Assembly (NCBI GenBank): GCA_946546945.1
Contig: CAMNOU010000019.1
Coordinates: 1 to 45,269 of the forward strand
Source: an uncultured Lachnospiraceae bacterium
GTDB taxonomy: Bacteria; Bacillota; Clostridia; Lachnospirales; Lachnospiraceae
DNA: 45,269 nt
Reading direction: 5' to 3'
Positions 8,424 to 17,903 of this stretch are shown piece after piece. The notes under the pieces were generated by a model, which searched no databases, was not told the origin of the DNA, and saw only the letters and a list, made by a program, of their open reading frames with translations. The position numbers were made by a program, and so were the translations under genes. The first letter of the stretch is position 1, and every line of letters starts with the position of its first letter.

Positions 8424-9221
8424 CGGCACAGAATCGCCGGCTGTCTGCTCTTCTTTGGATTCTGCCTCATCGGAGCCGGATTTCCAGAAGGTGGAAAAAT
8501 AAAGTTCACGGTATTTCTTCGGGGTCATGCCGACCTCTTTTTGAAAGACCTGTATGAAGTGGCTCTGAGAGGAGAAGGACAGATAGTTGGCGATATCGAT
8601 GAGAGAGTATTCGCTGTAGCGCAGAAGATTCTTTGAGGTTTCAATCTTTGCCTTGCGGATATAATCGCTCGCGGAAATGCCCAGTTCCTCCTTGAACAGA
8701 CGGGAAATGTAACTGGCAGAGTTGTGTGTATGTTCTGCCAGATCTTCAATCGTTATGCGCTCCTTGATATGCGCATAAATATAGTTCATGCATGAATTGA
8801 TCGGGCGGGAAAAACCGGCATTCTGGTGCGCGACCTTCATCCGCCGCGTGTAATCCATGACCATCTTCACATGAAGGTTTTCGATATCCTTCAGGGTCGT
8901 GATATAGTCCAGTTTCTGGATATAGAAATCACTCAGGCGAAAAGCCATCTCTGTTCCCATTCCCTCCTCGGCGCAGGTCCGCGCGATGAGGGCCGTTCCC
9001 ACGACAAAGTGATATTTCATATTCTGGATGGGATCCCTGGAAAGGACGCCCACACCGGAGGAATCCATAAAGCGGTGTGCTTTGCAGTTTTCGCGCACTG
9101 CTTCTATATTTCCGCTTGCCACATAGCGGTAAAACATCATTTCTTCATTTGGTTCCCGGTGGACAAACTCTTCGTCATAATCACGAGTCTCATGTCGATA
9201 CCATTCTTCTAACAGCCTCAT
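8412..9221 (-). CDS. AraC-family transcriptional regulator
   Basis: A 269-residue regulator. The C-terminal AraC/XylS DNA-binding domain (about residues 148-245) has two HTH units. The first is in ITIEDLAEHTHNSASYISRL, and the second in the signature SLIDIANYLSFSSQSHFIQV followed by F-x-K-x-x-G-M-T-P-K-K-Y-R. The N-terminal sensor part has no recognisable domain. The tail after residue 250 is acidic and probably disordered. It lies between a GH94 gene and the divergent sugar ABC transporter, so control of both by a beta-glucoside or its phosphate is the natural guess. The start codon lies 159 bp from the start of the divergent binding-protein gene, in a region with an AGGAAC/GTTCCT inverted repeat. 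Confidence 0.9.
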   Translation of the reverse strand: MRLLEEWYRHETRDYDEEFVHREPNEEMMFYRYVASGNIEAVRENCKAHRFMDSSGVGVLSRDPIQNMKYHFVVGTALIARTCAEEGMGTEMAFRLSDFYIQKLDYITTLKDIENLHVKMVMDYTRRMKVAHQNAGFSRPINSCMNYIYAHIKERITIEDLAEHTHNSASYISRLFKEELGISASDYIRKAKIETSKNLLRYSEYSLIDIANYLSFSSQSHFIQVFQKEVGMTPKKYRELYFSTFWKSGSDEAESKEEQTAGDSVPSQD

Positions 9222-9323
9222 TTCTTAATTCTCCTTTATCGGATTATATCAAGAATCTGATATTTTTTCAATTTTTTTTGTATAAGATGCTGAAGAAAAA
9301 GAATACAATGAAACCACTTCAAG

Positions 9324-9341
9324 AGGAACAGCGTGGTTCCT
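9324..9341. promoter_or_regulatory. inverted repeat upstream of the sugar ABC operon
   Basis: AGGAAC (9324-9329) and GTTCCT (9336-9341) flank a 6-bp spacer, between the divergent AraC gene and the solute-binding protein gene. It could be an operator, or a small leader hairpin if it is transcribed. Confidence 0.3.
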
Positions 9342-9379
9342 GTCACTGAGTCTTGCAATAATATGAGGAGGAATTTAGT

Positions 9380-10810
9380 ATGAAAAAGAAAATCGTAGGG
9401 CTGATGCTCATTGCCGCTATGGCAGCGGGCACACTCACTGCATGCGGGAACAGCAGCAAAGACGGCGGAGTTTCAGTTCCTGCAAACGATGGATCTGCAG
9501 CAGATGAAGGAACAGAGGACACGGAAGATGCGGCAGCAAATGCAGCGCCGGGGACGGTACTGAATATCTGGTGCTGGAACGATGAATTCCAGAGCCGTCT
9601 GAATGATTTTTATCCGGAGGTGGAAGAGGTCGCGGCGGACAAATCCACTACGACGCTGAAAGATGGTACGATCATCAAATGGACCATCAATCCGAATCAG
9701 GATAACAATTATCAGGACAAGCTTGATGAAGCACTCCTGCGTCAGGACAGTGCGGCAGAAAATGACAAGATCGATATGTTTCTGATCGAGGCGGACTACG
9801 CATTGAAATATGTAGATGCCGAGGCGGATGTGGCACTGCCGCTTTCGGACATAGGAATTACAGAAGAAGATCTGGCTGATCAGTATCCGTATACAAAAGA
9901 TATCGTCACCGATGAGAATGGTGTTGTCCGCGCGACATCCTGGCAGGCGACGCCCGGTCTGTTTGCTTACCGCCGTTCTATTGCGAAAGATGTCCTTGGA
10001 ACCGATGATCCGGACGAGGTACAGGCAGCCCTTTCCGACTGGGATAAATTCAATGCGGTTGCGGCACAGGCGAAAGAAAAGGGATACTTCATGTTGTCAG
10101 GGTATGATGATTCATACCGTACGTTCTCCAACAATATGGCAGCTCCCTGGGTAGAAGGCACAACCGTAAAAGTCGACCCGAACATCATGGCCTGGGTCGA
10201 TCAGACAAAGACCTTTACGGAGAATGGCTATAACAACAAATCCAGTCTCTGGGATGACACATGGACGAATGACCAGGGCGCAGATGCGAAAGTATTCGGC
10301 TTCTTCTACTCCACATGGGGGATCAATTTCACGCTGGTAGGTAATGCCGGTGAAGCCGGATTCGGAGACTGGGCAGTCTGTGAAGGCCCTCAGCCTTACT
10401 ATTGGGGCGGAACCTGGATGGCAGCGGCAAACGGAACAGATAACGCGGATCAGGTGAAAGATATCATGCTTGCGCTGACATGTAATAAAGAAATCATGAA
10501 ATCTATCACATCCGATCCGGAGATCCAGGATTACACGAACACGGTATCCGGTATGCAGGAGCTTGCGGCGGATCCGAATTATGGTTCCGAGTTTCTGGGC
10601 GGTCAGAACCATATTGCACTGTTTTCAGAAGTGGCTCCGAACATCGATATGAGCAATGTTTCCCCTTATGATCAGGGCTGCAACGAGAAGATTCAGCAGG
10701 CATTCAAAGATTACTTTGACAGGAATGTAGACATGGATACCGCCAAGGCGAACTTTGAGACATCGATTAAAGAACTTTATCCGGAAATCACAGAAGTTGT
10801 TTGGCCGTGA
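9380..10810 (+). CDS. sugar ABC transporter substrate-binding lipoprotein (CUT1)
   Basis: A 476-residue extracellular solute-binding protein. The N-terminus is a lipoprotein signal: charged MKKKIVG, a hydrophobic stretch, and the lipobox LTAC with Cys22 as the lipidated residue. An acidic, low-complexity linker follows (about 23-57). The mature domain opens with VLNIWCWNDEFQSRL, a typical CUT1 binding-protein start. An AGGAGG site lies upstream. Two permease genes follow directly, and no ATPase is encoded nearby, so a shared MsmK-type ATPase elsewhere is expected. Position between two GH94 genes suggests uptake of cellobiose or another beta-linked oligosaccharide. The exact ligand is inference. 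Confidence 0.93.
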   Translation: MKKKIVGLMLIAAMAAGTLTACGNSSKDGGVSVPANDGSAADEGTEDTEDAAANAAPGTVLNIWCWNDEFQSRLNDFYPEVEEVAADKSTTTLKDGTIIKWTINPNQDNNYQDKLDEALLRQDSAAENDKIDMFLIEADYALKYVDAEADVALPLSDIGITEEDLADQYPYTKDIVTDENGVVRATSWQATPGLFAYRRSIAKDVLGTDDPDEVQAALSDWDKFNAVAAQAKEKGYFMLSGYDDSYRTFSNNMAAPWVEGTTVKVDPNIMAWVDQTKTFTENGYNNKSSLWDDTWTNDQGADAKVFGFFYSTWGINFTLVGNAGEAGFGDWAVCEGPQPYYWGGTWMAAANGTDNADQVKDIMLALTCNKEIMKSITSDPEIQDYTNTVSGMQELAADPNYGSEFLGGQNHIALFSEVAPNIDMSNVSPYDQGCNEKIQQAFKDYFDRNVDMDTAKANFETSIKELYPEITEVVWP

Positions 10811-10879
10811 GTATAAAACGGTTAATGTTTGGGGCGAGACAATCGCCCCATATTTTTTGCCACGGAAAGGACTGAAGTT

Positions 10880-11842
10880 ATGAAAAAAAAGAAAGGCGTC
10901 AGCTACGCCAAGTGGGGATATATCTTTATCATACCGTTTTTTGCGTCCTTTACGATTTTCTCACTGATCCCGCTGGTCAATACGATTCGCTGGAGTTTCT
11001 TTGAGTATTATCGTTCCGGACTGAAATCGATCGGACCGAATTTTATCGGGATATCCAATTATCTGGAATTACTGAAAGCGGATCTGCCCAAATACGCAGG
11101 CAATACGTTCATTCTCTGGATCATCGGATTTATTCCGCAGATCATCGTGTCCCTTGTACTGGCGGCATGGTTTACCGATGTCCGGCTGAAAGTAAAAGGA
11201 AAACAATTTTTTAAAACGGTCATTTATATGCCGAACCTGATCATGGCATCTGCTTTTGCCATGCTGTTCTTTACACTGTTTTCAGATGGAGGACCTGTCA
11301 ACTCTGCACTGATGAATATGGGAGTGATCCATGAGCCGGTCCGTTTTCTGTCGACGGTGTGGGGCACGCGCGGACTGATCGGCCTGATGAATTTTCTGAT
11401 GTGGTTCGGAAATACGACGATCCTGCTAATGGCAGCCATCATGGGGATCGACCCCGTTTTGTTCGAGGCAGCTCAGCTGGATGGATGCAGTCATACACAG
11501 ATTTTCTTTAAAATTTCTCTGCCGATGATCAGGCCCGTTCTTTCCTATACGCTGATTACCTCCATGATTGGCGGCCTGCAGATGTTTGATGTACCGCAGA
11601 TCCTGACAAACGGCTCCGGATCGCCCAACCGTTCATCCATGACGCTGATCATGTATCTGAATAATCATCTTGCGAGCAAAAACTATGGAATGGCAGGAGC
11701 CCTTTCCGTCTATCTGTTCATCATCAGCGCCATTCTGTGCTTCATTGTTTACAAACTGATGAATGACGATGACCCGGACGGCTCGAAGAAGGCTGCAAAA
11801 AAGGCAAAGAAACTGGCAGGAAAAGGAGGGAGAGCGCAATGA
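10880..11842 (+). CDS. sugar ABC transporter permease (MalF/UgpA-like)
   Basis: A 320-residue inner-membrane permease with about six membrane segments. Its EAA loop near residue 200 reads EAAQLDGCSHTQIFFKISLP, which contacts the ATPase. It starts at the ATG at 10880, preceded by GGAAAGGA; the upstream extension to 10829 has no ribosome site. The C-terminus is a lysine-rich tail (KKAAKKAKKLAGKGG). The gene follows the binding-protein gene and overlaps the next permease gene by 4 bp (ATGA), showing translational coupling. It belongs to the CUT1 carbohydrate uptake family. Confidence 0.92.
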   Translation: MKKKKGVSYAKWGYIFIIPFFASFTIFSLIPLVNTIRWSFFEYYRSGLKSIGPNFIGISNYLELLKADLPKYAGNTFILWIIGFIPQIIVSLVLAAWFTDVRLKVKGKQFFKTVIYMPNLIMASAFAMLFFTLFSDGGPVNSALMNMGVIHEPVRFLSTVWGTRGLIGLMNFLMWFGNTTILLMAAIMGIDPVLFEAAQLDGCSHTQIFFKISLPMIRPVLSYTLITSMIGGLQMFDVPQILTNGSGSPNRSSMTLIMYLNNHLASKNYGMAGALSVYLFIISAILCFIVYKLMNDDDPDGSKKAAKKAKKLAGKGGRAQ

Positions 11843-12684
11843 AAAATAAAAAGACAGGCCGTGTCAGAACCGTCGTTGCCTATATTCTTCTGATTGTTCT
11901 GGCGTTTTTATGTTTATTCTTTTTCTATATCATGATTGTCAACGCGACCAGATCACATATTGAACTGCAGAAAGGGTTTTCGTTCCTGCCCGGGAAAATG
12001 CTGCTGAAGAATCTGAGAAATGTTCTGAATGACGCGAATATTCCGATCCTGTACGGATTGCGAAACAGTCTGATCGTATCCGCAGGCTGCGCGGTCTTAA
12101 GCACCTATTTTTCCGCAATGACCGCCTACGGACTGTATGCGTATCAGTTCCGCATGAACAAGCCGGCGTTCACCTTTATCATGATGATTCTTGTTATGCC
12201 GACACAGGTAACCGCACTTGGATTCCTTCGTCTGATTACCGGCATGCATATGGATGACACACTGCTTCCGCTGATCATTCCGGCAATCGCGGCGCCCGCT
12301 GTTTTTTACTTCATGTACAGCTATATGAAATCATCCCTGCCGATGTCTCTTGTGGATGCGGCCCGCATCGACGGATCCGGAGAATTCAGTACCTTCAACC
12401 GCATCGTCCTGCCGATCATGAAACCGGCCATGGCGGTGCAGGCTATCTTTTCCTTCGTGGCAGCCTGGAACAATTACTTCATCCCTGCCCTGGTGATTAC
12501 ATCGAAGAAAAGACAGACTCTGCCGATCATGATCGCCAGTCTGCGAAGCGCGGATTTTCTGAAGTTCGATATGGGAAAGGTATATATGCTGATCTCCATC
12601 TCGATCGTGCCCATTATCATTGTCTACATTATTCTGTCCAGATATATCATCGCGGGTGTGACACTCGGCGGTGTAAAAGAGTAA
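11839..12684 (+). CDS. sugar ABC transporter permease (MalG/UgpE-like)
   Basis: A 281-residue permease, partner of the preceding one, with about six membrane segments. Its EAA-type loop is DAARIDGSGEFSTFNRIVLP near residue 173. The C-terminus ends SRYIIAGVTLGGVKE, a common ending for MalG-like permeases ('G...GAVKG'). The ATG overlaps the previous stop codon. The importer operon ends at the strong hairpin 12,709-12,754. Together with the lipoprotein it would form a CUT1 importer that still needs an ATPase encoded elsewhere. Confidence 0.93.
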   Translation: MKNKKTGRVRTVVAYILLIVLAFLCLFFFYIMIVNATRSHIELQKGFSFLPGKMLLKNLRNVLNDANIPILYGLRNSLIVSAGCAVLSTYFSAMTAYGLYAYQFRMNKPAFTFIMMILVMPTQVTALGFLRLITGMHMDDTLLPLIIPAIAAPAVFYFMYSYMKSSLPMSLVDAARIDGSGEFSTFNRIVLPIMKPAMAVQAIFSFVAAWNNYFIPALVITSKKRQTLPIMIASLRSADFLKFDMGKVYMLISISIVPIIIVYIILSRYIIAGVTLGGVKE

Positions 12685-12708
12685 AGAGTGTATAAAGAAT
12701 AAAAAAGA

Positions 12709-12763
12709 CTTGCCTCCCTGATTGTGGAAAACACTGTTCCATTGGGGAGGCAGGTTTCTTTTT
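12709..12763. terminator. bidirectional terminator between ABC operon and GH94 gene
   Basis: CTTGCCTCCC (12,709-12,718) pairs with GGGAGGCAGG (12,745-12,754), with one G-U pair. A T-rich run follows on the + strand, and the six A residues before it give a U-run on the minus strand. Confidence 0.8.
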
Positions 12764-15209
12764 ACAGGATGACTTCGATGAAGGTCTCGGTTCTGTCCTG
12801 GGGAACAGGGATCAGGCAGTCCTCTATCTTCTTTCCATCCGCCAGCAAGTGTTTGACGCCTTTCCGGGAATGGCTTTCATTTTTGACCGTAATATGCCAG
12901 GTGATTCCTCTGAAAAACCGTTTGACGCGAAAACCATCCAGAAAAGAAGGAATGCATGGATCGATGATCAGCCCGTCGTAATCCGGGCGGATGCCCAGGA
13001 TATACTGGGAAACATTGAGAAAGGTCCATGCCGCGGTGCCGGTCAGCCAGCTGTTTTTGGCTTCGCCGAACCGGGGCGCGTCTTTCCCGGCGATCATCTG
13101 GGAATACACATAGGGCTCTGTGCGGTGAATTTCGCTGATATCTTCGATATAGGCCGGGCATGTACGAGTGTAGACCTGCCAGGCACGGTCTCCTCTGCCG
13201 ACAATGGTTTCCGCAATCGAAATCCATGGATTGTTGTGACAGAAAATGCCGGCATTTTCTTTATACCCGGGCGGATAGGAAGATATTTCGCCGAGTTCGG
13301 CATGATATCTGCGATAGGGCGGCTGAAGAAGAACGATTCCATAGCGTGTATCCAGATATTTTTCAACAGACTGCAGTGCCTTCAGACAGTATCCTTCCTT
13401 CAGCCCAATCTCAGCCATCGTGCAGAACCCCTGCGGTTCGATGAATATTTTTCCTTCTTCACATTCTTTTGAACCGACTTTCTGAAGAAAATGATCATAG
13501 GCACGCAGATACCATTCACCGTCCCATCCGTGTTTCAGGACGCTCTGCTCCATGCGGCGGACGGCTTCCTCTGCCAGAAGAGCTTCGTCACGGAGACCTT
13601 TCATCCGGCAGATCCGGATATAGTCTTTTCCGTATTTTACAAACATTCCCGCAATAAAAACAGATTCCGCATTTGGCCCGTCATCCGGCCCGGATGTCTG
13701 GAAGGATTCTCCCGGCTCTTCGGAAAAACAGTTGAGGTTCAGGCAGTCATTCCAGTCGGCGCGCCCGATCAGCGGCAGCCCGTGCGGGCCGAGATGGCTC
13801 AGCGTGTAATGGAAAGAGCGGCGCAGGTGCTCCATGAGATCCGTTGCGGTGTCCATATCATTGTCATAGGGAGTGCGCTCATCCAGGATAGAGAGGTCGC
13901 CGGTTTCTTTCAGATAGGCCGCCGCGGCGGCAATCAGCCAGAGCGGGTCATCGTTAAAGCCAGAGCCGATGTCGGAATTCCCTTTTTTTGTCAGCGGCTG
14001 ATATTGATGCCAGGCCGATCCGTCCGGAAGCTGCGTGGAAGCGATGTCCAGAATACGCTGCCTTGCGCGGTCAGGGATCAGATGCACGAAGCCGAACAGA
14101 TCCTGGCAGGAGTCGCGGAATCCCATCCCCCGGCCGATCCCTGACTCATAGTATGAAGCCGAGCGGGACATGTTAAAGGTGACCATACACTGATACTGGT
14201 GCCAGATGTTGACCATGCGGTCCAGTTTTTCCTCCGGCGACTGAATCGTCAGGCGTGAAAGCAGCCCGTCCCAGTATTTCTTCAAATCGAGGAGCGCCTG
14301 TTCCGCCTGTTCTGCTGTACGGTACCGGGCCAGCATTTCATCCGCGCGTGTACGGTTGATCAACCCGTCCTCCGGTCTGCCGGACCATTTTTCATCAGCC
14401 GGGTTTTCGATATATCCGAGAACGAAGAGGAAAGTGCGTTCCTCCCCCGGAGCCAGCTCTGTTTTCACATGATGGGAACCGATCGGGCACCATCCGCTGG
14501 CGATCGAATTCTTTGATTTTCCTTCCATCACCGCTTCCGGCGCCGCATTCTCTCCCCGGATGCCTAAAAACTGATCCTGATCCGTATCAAACCCGGCGAC
14601 CTCTGTATTGACCGCATACACAGCATAGTGCCGGCGGCGTTCCCGGTATTCGGTTTTGTGGAAGATCCGGGCACCGCCCGCATGTACCTCCACCTCCCCG
14701 ATGGAGAAATTTCGCTGGAAGTTCGTCATATCATCCATGGCATCCCACAGACAGAACTCCACATAGGAGAACAGATCGATGGATTTCGTATGTCTGCTTT
14801 TATTTTTCAAAATCAGACGATTGACTTCGCAGGCATCGCTGAGGGGGACAAATGCGGTCAGCGCGGCAGACAGATCATTTTTTTCTGAAAAAAAGGACGT
14901 GTAGCCGAGTCCGTGATGGCATTCATAGTCATCGAGTTCTGTCCCGGAAGGCATCCAGCCGAGGTTCCATACCGTATCACCGTCTTTGATATAGTAATAA
15001 TGCCCATTGCTGTCCTGTGGAACGTTGTTATAGCGGTATCGGGTCAGACGCAGCAGCCTGGCATCACGGTAGAAACTGTATCCTCCGCCCGTGTTGGAGA
15101 TCAGTGAGAAAAAATCCTCGCATCCCAGATAATTGATCCAGGGGAGGGGAGTGCGCGGGGAAGTGATGACATATTCTTTTGCCTTGTCGTCAAAATATCC
15201 ATATTTCAT
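12762..15209 (-). CDS. GH94 cellobiose phosphorylase
   Basis: An 815-residue GH94 enzyme, predicted to convert cellobiose and phosphate to glucose 1-phosphate and glucose in the cytosol. The N-terminus [29 protein letters not shown] and the following [21 protein letters not shown] region are typical of clostridial cellobiose phosphorylases. The catalytic motif [10 protein letters not shown] has its general-acid Asp at residue 485. The start at 15,209 is the ATG nine bases after AGGAGG; a TTG two codons earlier is possible but fits less well. It faces the sugar importer convergently. The other GH94 gene at 6.0 kb is clearly divergent in sequence, which suggests two different beta-disaccharide substrates share one uptake locus. 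Confidence 0.93.
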   Translation of the reverse strand: MKYGYFDDKAKEYVITSPRTPLPWINYLGCEDFFSLISNTGGGYSFYRDARLLRLTRYRYNNVPQDSNGHYYYIKDGDTVWNLGWMPSGTELDDYECHHGLGYTSFFSEKNDLSAALTAFVPLSDACEVNRLILKNKSRHTKSIDLFSYVEFCLWDAMDDMTNFQRNFSIGEVEVHAGGARIFHKTEYRERRRHYAVYAVNTEVAGFDTDQDQFLGIRGENAAPEAVMEGKSKNSIASGWCPIGSHHVKTELAPGEERTFLFVLGYIENPADEKWSGRPEDGLINRTRADEMLARYRTAEQAEQALLDLKKYWDGLLSRLTIQSPEEKLDRMVNIWHQYQCMVTFNMSRSASYYESGIGRGMGFRDSCQDLFGFVHLIPDRARQRILDIASTQLPDGSAWHQYQPLTKKGNSDIGSGFNDDPLWLIAAAAAYLKETGDLSILDERTPYDNDMDTATDLMEHLRRSFHYTLSHLGPHGLPLIGRADWNDCLNLNCFSEEPGESFQTSGPDDGPNAESVFIAGMFVKYGKDYIRICRMKGLRDEALLAEEAVRRMEQSVLKHGWDGEWYLRAYDHFLQKVGSKECEEGKIFIEPQGFCTMAEIGLKEGYCLKALQSVEKYLDTRYGIVLLQPPYRRYHAELGEISSYPPGYKENAGIFCHNNPWISIAETIVGRGDRAWQVYTRTCPAYIEDISEIHRTEPYVYSQMIAGKDAPRFGEAKNSWLTGTAAWTFLNVSQYILGIRPDYDGLIIDPCIPSFLDGFRVKRFFRGITWHITVKNESHSRKGVKHLLADGKKIEDCLIPVPQDRTETFIEVIL

Positions 15210-15239
15210 ATGCAATATCCTCCTGTTTTCAATATTCAG

Positions 15240-15405
15240 CGCAGGATTCTCGTGACTTTAGTCGTGAGAGGAATGCGCCAAATTAACATTTTCGTCTTCA
15301 GCATGGGTTTCATACCTGCGCTGAAGATTGAAGCCTCCGGCGGATCGCAGGCGCGCAAGCGGAAAGCGCGCCGCGGCAAGTACGCCTCGGGCGTACTTGA
15401 TCTTA
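15240..15405. mobile_element. possible IS200/IS605-type end relic or structured leader
   Basis: This intergenic stretch has no gene. CTCGTGAC-TTTA-GTCGTGAG (15,249-15,268) forms an 8-bp hairpin with two G-U pairs, and resembles the ACGACTTTAGTCGT hairpins seen at ends of IS200/IS605-type elements. Further on, CAAGTACGCC and GGCGTACTTG (about 15,378-15,400) form a perfect 10-bp stem. No transposase is present, so this would be a relic at most. Confidence 0.3.
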
Positions 15406-15477
15406 TTTACATTATAAAAAAGCCGCCTGTTTTTTTATATAAAAGTCCGTCAGAAAATGTCAGATTGATGCTGAAGA

Positions 15478-15506
15478 TTGAATTAAGGTACGATTGCGGG
15501 TATAAT
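15478..15506 (+). promoter_or_regulatory. promoter for the amidohydrolase gene
   Basis: TTGAAT (15,478-15,483), a 17-bp spacer and a consensus TATAAT (15,501-15,506), about 37 bp upstream of the amidohydrolase start codon. Confidence 0.65.
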
Positions 15507-15542
15507 ATATAACGAAACGGAATAGAGAAGGAAGGATATTGT

Positions 15543-16493
15543 ATGAAAGACACAAAACTGATTGACGTCCACTGCCACCTGCTTACCAAAGAGTACACAG
15601 ACGCTCTGCATCAATACGGCAGAGAAAAGGAAGACGGGTTTTTGATTCCGCAGTGGAATGAAGAACTGCAGATGGAATACATGGAGAAGGCGGGGCTGTC
15701 CCATGCAGTTTTGTCGGTCTCCTCTCCGGATCCGTATTTTGGCGATGCGGTGTTGGATTGTGAGATTGCGAGGGGATTGAATGAGAAAGGGGCGGAATTA
15801 AAAAAGAAATATCCTGAGAAGATTTCGTTTGCGGCTGCGCTGCCGCTGCCGCATCTGGATGAAGCCATCCGGGAGGCGCAATATGCTTATGATCATCTGG
15901 GCGCCTGTGCGGTCCGGTTCCCGAGCAATGCAGGAGGAGTGTATCCCGGAGATGAGAGGCTGGATCCCCTGATGGAATATCTGAACAGCAGACATGCGGT
16001 CATCATCTTCCATCCGACCGCACCGCCGGCGGTGCCGCAGGGCTGCTTTACCGGAAAACTCCTTCCTCTGATGGAGTTTCTGGGCGATACAACGAGAGCA
16101 GTTGTCAACCTGATGACTTCAGGAACCCTGCAGAAATATCCGAATCTGAAAATGATCATACCGCACTGCGCTTCCTTTTTACCGAATATCATTGACCGTC
16201 TGGAAGGAATCACGGCTCTGCTGGAAAAGAACGGAATTGGCCATGCGGTTCATCCGGAGGAATGTCTGCCGCAGCTCTACTTTGATCTGGCCGGAGACAT
16301 TTTCCCGAGGGGAGCGGCAATTCTTCGCCTTCTGGCGGATGCGGATCATATCCTGTTCGGCGGGGATTTCCCTTATACCCCCAGCCCCATGATCTCTGCA
16401 AAGCGTGAGCAGATCATGCAGTCAGAAATGTTTTCAGACTGTCTGGACAGGATCTGTTATAAGAATGCAGAGCGCTTACTGCAGATCATGTAG
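15543..16493 (+). CDS. amidohydrolase family protein (ACMSD-like)
   Basis: A 316-residue TIM-barrel metal enzyme of the amidohydrolase-2/ACMSD group, which hydrolyses or decarboxylates small acids. Metal-site motifs are visible in order: IDVHCH (residues 7-12), HAVIIFHPTAPP (about 150-161), IIPHCASFLP (about 203-212) and the barrel-end ILFGGDFPY (about 263-271) with its conserved Asp. An AGGAAGG site precedes the ATG. Closest-looking families act on aromatic carboxylates, but no substrate can be assigned. It is the first gene of a + strand series that continues with a siroheme protein, a flavodoxin and the C-deglycosidase-like pair. A link between these is speculative. Confidence 0.85.
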   Translation: MKDTKLIDVHCHLLTKEYTDALHQYGREKEDGFLIPQWNEELQMEYMEKAGLSHAVLSVSSPDPYFGDAVLDCEIARGLNEKGAELKKKYPEKISFAAALPLPHLDEAIREAQYAYDHLGACAVRFPSNAGGVYPGDERLDPLMEYLNSRHAVIIFHPTAPPAVPQGCFTGKLLPLMEFLGDTTRAVVNLMTSGTLQKYPNLKMIIPHCASFLPNIIDRLEGITALLEKNGIGHAVHPEECLPQLYFDLAGDIFPRGAAILRLLADADHILFGGDFPYTPSPMISAKREQIMQSEMFSDCLDRICYKNAERLLQIM

Positions 16494-16530
16494 AGCGGGC
16501 AGCACAATTGTTAAAAAGAGGAGGGAAAAG

Positions 16531-17241
16531 ATGGCATCTTCCGCAATATCACCTGACGAAATGAAACGTCTGAAGGGAATGGGATTTATTAATAACAAAG
16601 GAACGGACAATTTTTCCGCACGTGTGCTCACGGTCAACGGAAAACTGACATCCGGTCAGCTCCTGACGCTGTCTCGTGCAGCAGAAAACTACGGGGACGG
16701 ACACGTTGTCTTCACAAACCGTCTCTCCGCAGAAGTGACCGGCATACCGTATGAGAAAATAGAGGGTTTTCTTGAATATCTCCATGAAAACGGTATGGAG
16801 ACGGGCGGCACCGGCAACCGTGTGCGCCCTATTGTCTGTTGTAAAGGAACGACATGCAAGTTCGGCCTGCTGGACAGCTATGCCATTGCAGAGGAACTGC
16901 ACAAACGCTTTTATATCGGCTATCATGATGTACCCCTGCCGCACAAGTTCAAGATCGCTGTCGGCGGATGTCCGAACAGCTGTATCAAGCCGGATCTGAA
17001 TGATGTCGGAATCATGGGATGGAAGAACGGATACAGGATTTTCATCGGCGGCCGCTGGGGAAAACAGCACACGGTTGGGCGCCCGCTTGGAAGAATCATA
17101 ACCGATCAAGAAGAAATGATGAAAATCGTGGAGCGCGCACTTCTGTTCTTCAAGGATCAGGGAAAGCCAGGGGAACGCTTCTGCATGACGATCGAGCGGC
17201 TGGGATTTGAAACAGTGGAACAGTTCTTACTGCAGGAGTAG
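16531..17241 (+). CDS. small nitrite/sulfite reductase-like siroheme Fe-S protein
   Basis: A 236-residue protein holding one ferredoxin-like half-domain (about residues 30-90) and one siroheme/[4Fe-4S] domain. The cluster cysteines follow the family pattern CX5C...CX3C: C103 and C109 in VCCKGTTC, then C147 and C151 in GGCPNSC. Full assimilatory reductases are more than twice this length, so this is the short form common in anaerobes, whose physiological substrate is usually unknown. The start at 16,531 has GAGGAGGGA upstream; an open frame extending back into the amidohydrolase gene is not used. The flavodoxin gene that follows could supply electrons, which is inference. Confidence 0.82.
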   Translation: MASSAISPDEMKRLKGMGFINNKGTDNFSARVLTVNGKLTSGQLLTLSRAAENYGDGHVVFTNRLSAEVTGIPYEKIEGFLEYLHENGMETGGTGNRVRPIVCCKGTTCKFGLLDSYAIAEELHKRFYIGYHDVPLPHKFKIAVGGCPNSCIKPDLNDVGIMGWKNGYRIFIGGRWGKQHTVGRPLGRIITDQEEMMKIVERALLFFKDQGKPGERFCMTIERLGFETVEQFLLQE

Positions 17242-17285
17242 GCGGAATATTTCTGCCCGGACCGGAATATAATGATTGTATGGAT

Positions 17286-17315
17286 ATCAGAGGGGAGCAG
17301 GATCTCCCCTCTGAT
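17286..17315. promoter_or_regulatory. perfect 12-bp hairpin upstream of flavodoxin
   Basis: ATCAGAGGGGAG (17,286-17,297) pairs perfectly with CTCCCCTCTGAT (17,304-17,315) around a 6-nt loop. There is no U-run, so it is not a standard terminator. It may be an RNA-stabilising or processing structure, or a partial terminator. Confidence 0.45.
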
Positions 17316-17354
17316 TGACAGGAAGAATAAAGTAAACAGGAGGTCATATCGTAT

Positions 17355-17837
17355 ATGGCAGACAGCAAAAAAATTCTCTGCGCGTACTTCAGCGCCGCGG
17401 GTGCTACCGCAAAGGCAGCAAAGCGGATTGCAGATGCGGCGGGGACCGATCTTTATGAGATTAAACCGGTCACTCCCTACACAGAGAAAGACCTGAACTG
17501 GAAAAATGTGTTTTCAAGAAGCATGAGAGAAATGATTCACAGAAGCGGGCGGCCCCCGATTGCGGATCATGACGCAAAGATACAGGATTATGAGATCATC
17601 CTGCTGGGATTTCCGATCTGGTGTGCAATCGCACCGACCATCGTGAATACTTTTCTGGAGGCATATGATTTCTCCGGCAAGCGGATCGTTCTGTTTGGCA
17701 CATCCGGCGGAAGCGGCCTGGGCAGGTCGGCAAAGCATCTGCGGGGGAGCGCTCCGGGGGCAAAGATTGAAGATGGACGGATGATGAATGAAAGTCTGTC
17801 GGACGAAGAGATAAGAAGCTGGATTCAAAGCCTGTAA
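17355..17837 (+). CDS. flavodoxin family protein
   Basis: A 160-residue flavodoxin-like protein. The N-terminal strand ILCAYFSAAGATAKAAKRIA carries the phosphate-binding loop that normally reads S/T-x-T-G-N-T; here it is SAAGATAKA, as in the flavodoxin_4 subgroup. Further signatures are IILLGFPIWCAIAPTIVNTFLE and IVLFGTSGGSGLG, which line the FMN ring. It would bind FMN and carry electrons or act as a small oxidoreductase in the cytosol. An AGGAGGTC site lies upstream. It lies between the siroheme protein and the C-deglycosidase-like pair. Confidence 0.88.
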   Translation: MADSKKILCAYFSAAGATAKAAKRIADAAGTDLYEIKPVTPYTEKDLNWKNVFSRSMREMIHRSGRPPIADHDAKIQDYEIILLGFPIWCAIAPTIVNTFLEAYDFSGKRIVLFGTSGGSGLGRSAKHLRGSAPGAKIEDGRMMNESLSDEEIRSWIQSL

Positions 17838-17903
17838 AAACTTGTAAAAAACCGATAAACAAAATATAATAATAGATACCAATCAAAGGAGGAGGTAGAT
17901 GAT

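Noticed and set aside
13491-14144. 217-codon + strand frame within the second GH94 gene
   Set aside because: It lies wholly opposite a well-supported enzyme gene and shows no recognised motif or ribosome site.
15210-15512. 100-codon frame in the gap between GH94 and amidohydrolase genes
   Set aside because: It runs through hairpins and the amidohydrolase promoter and has no protein-like pattern.
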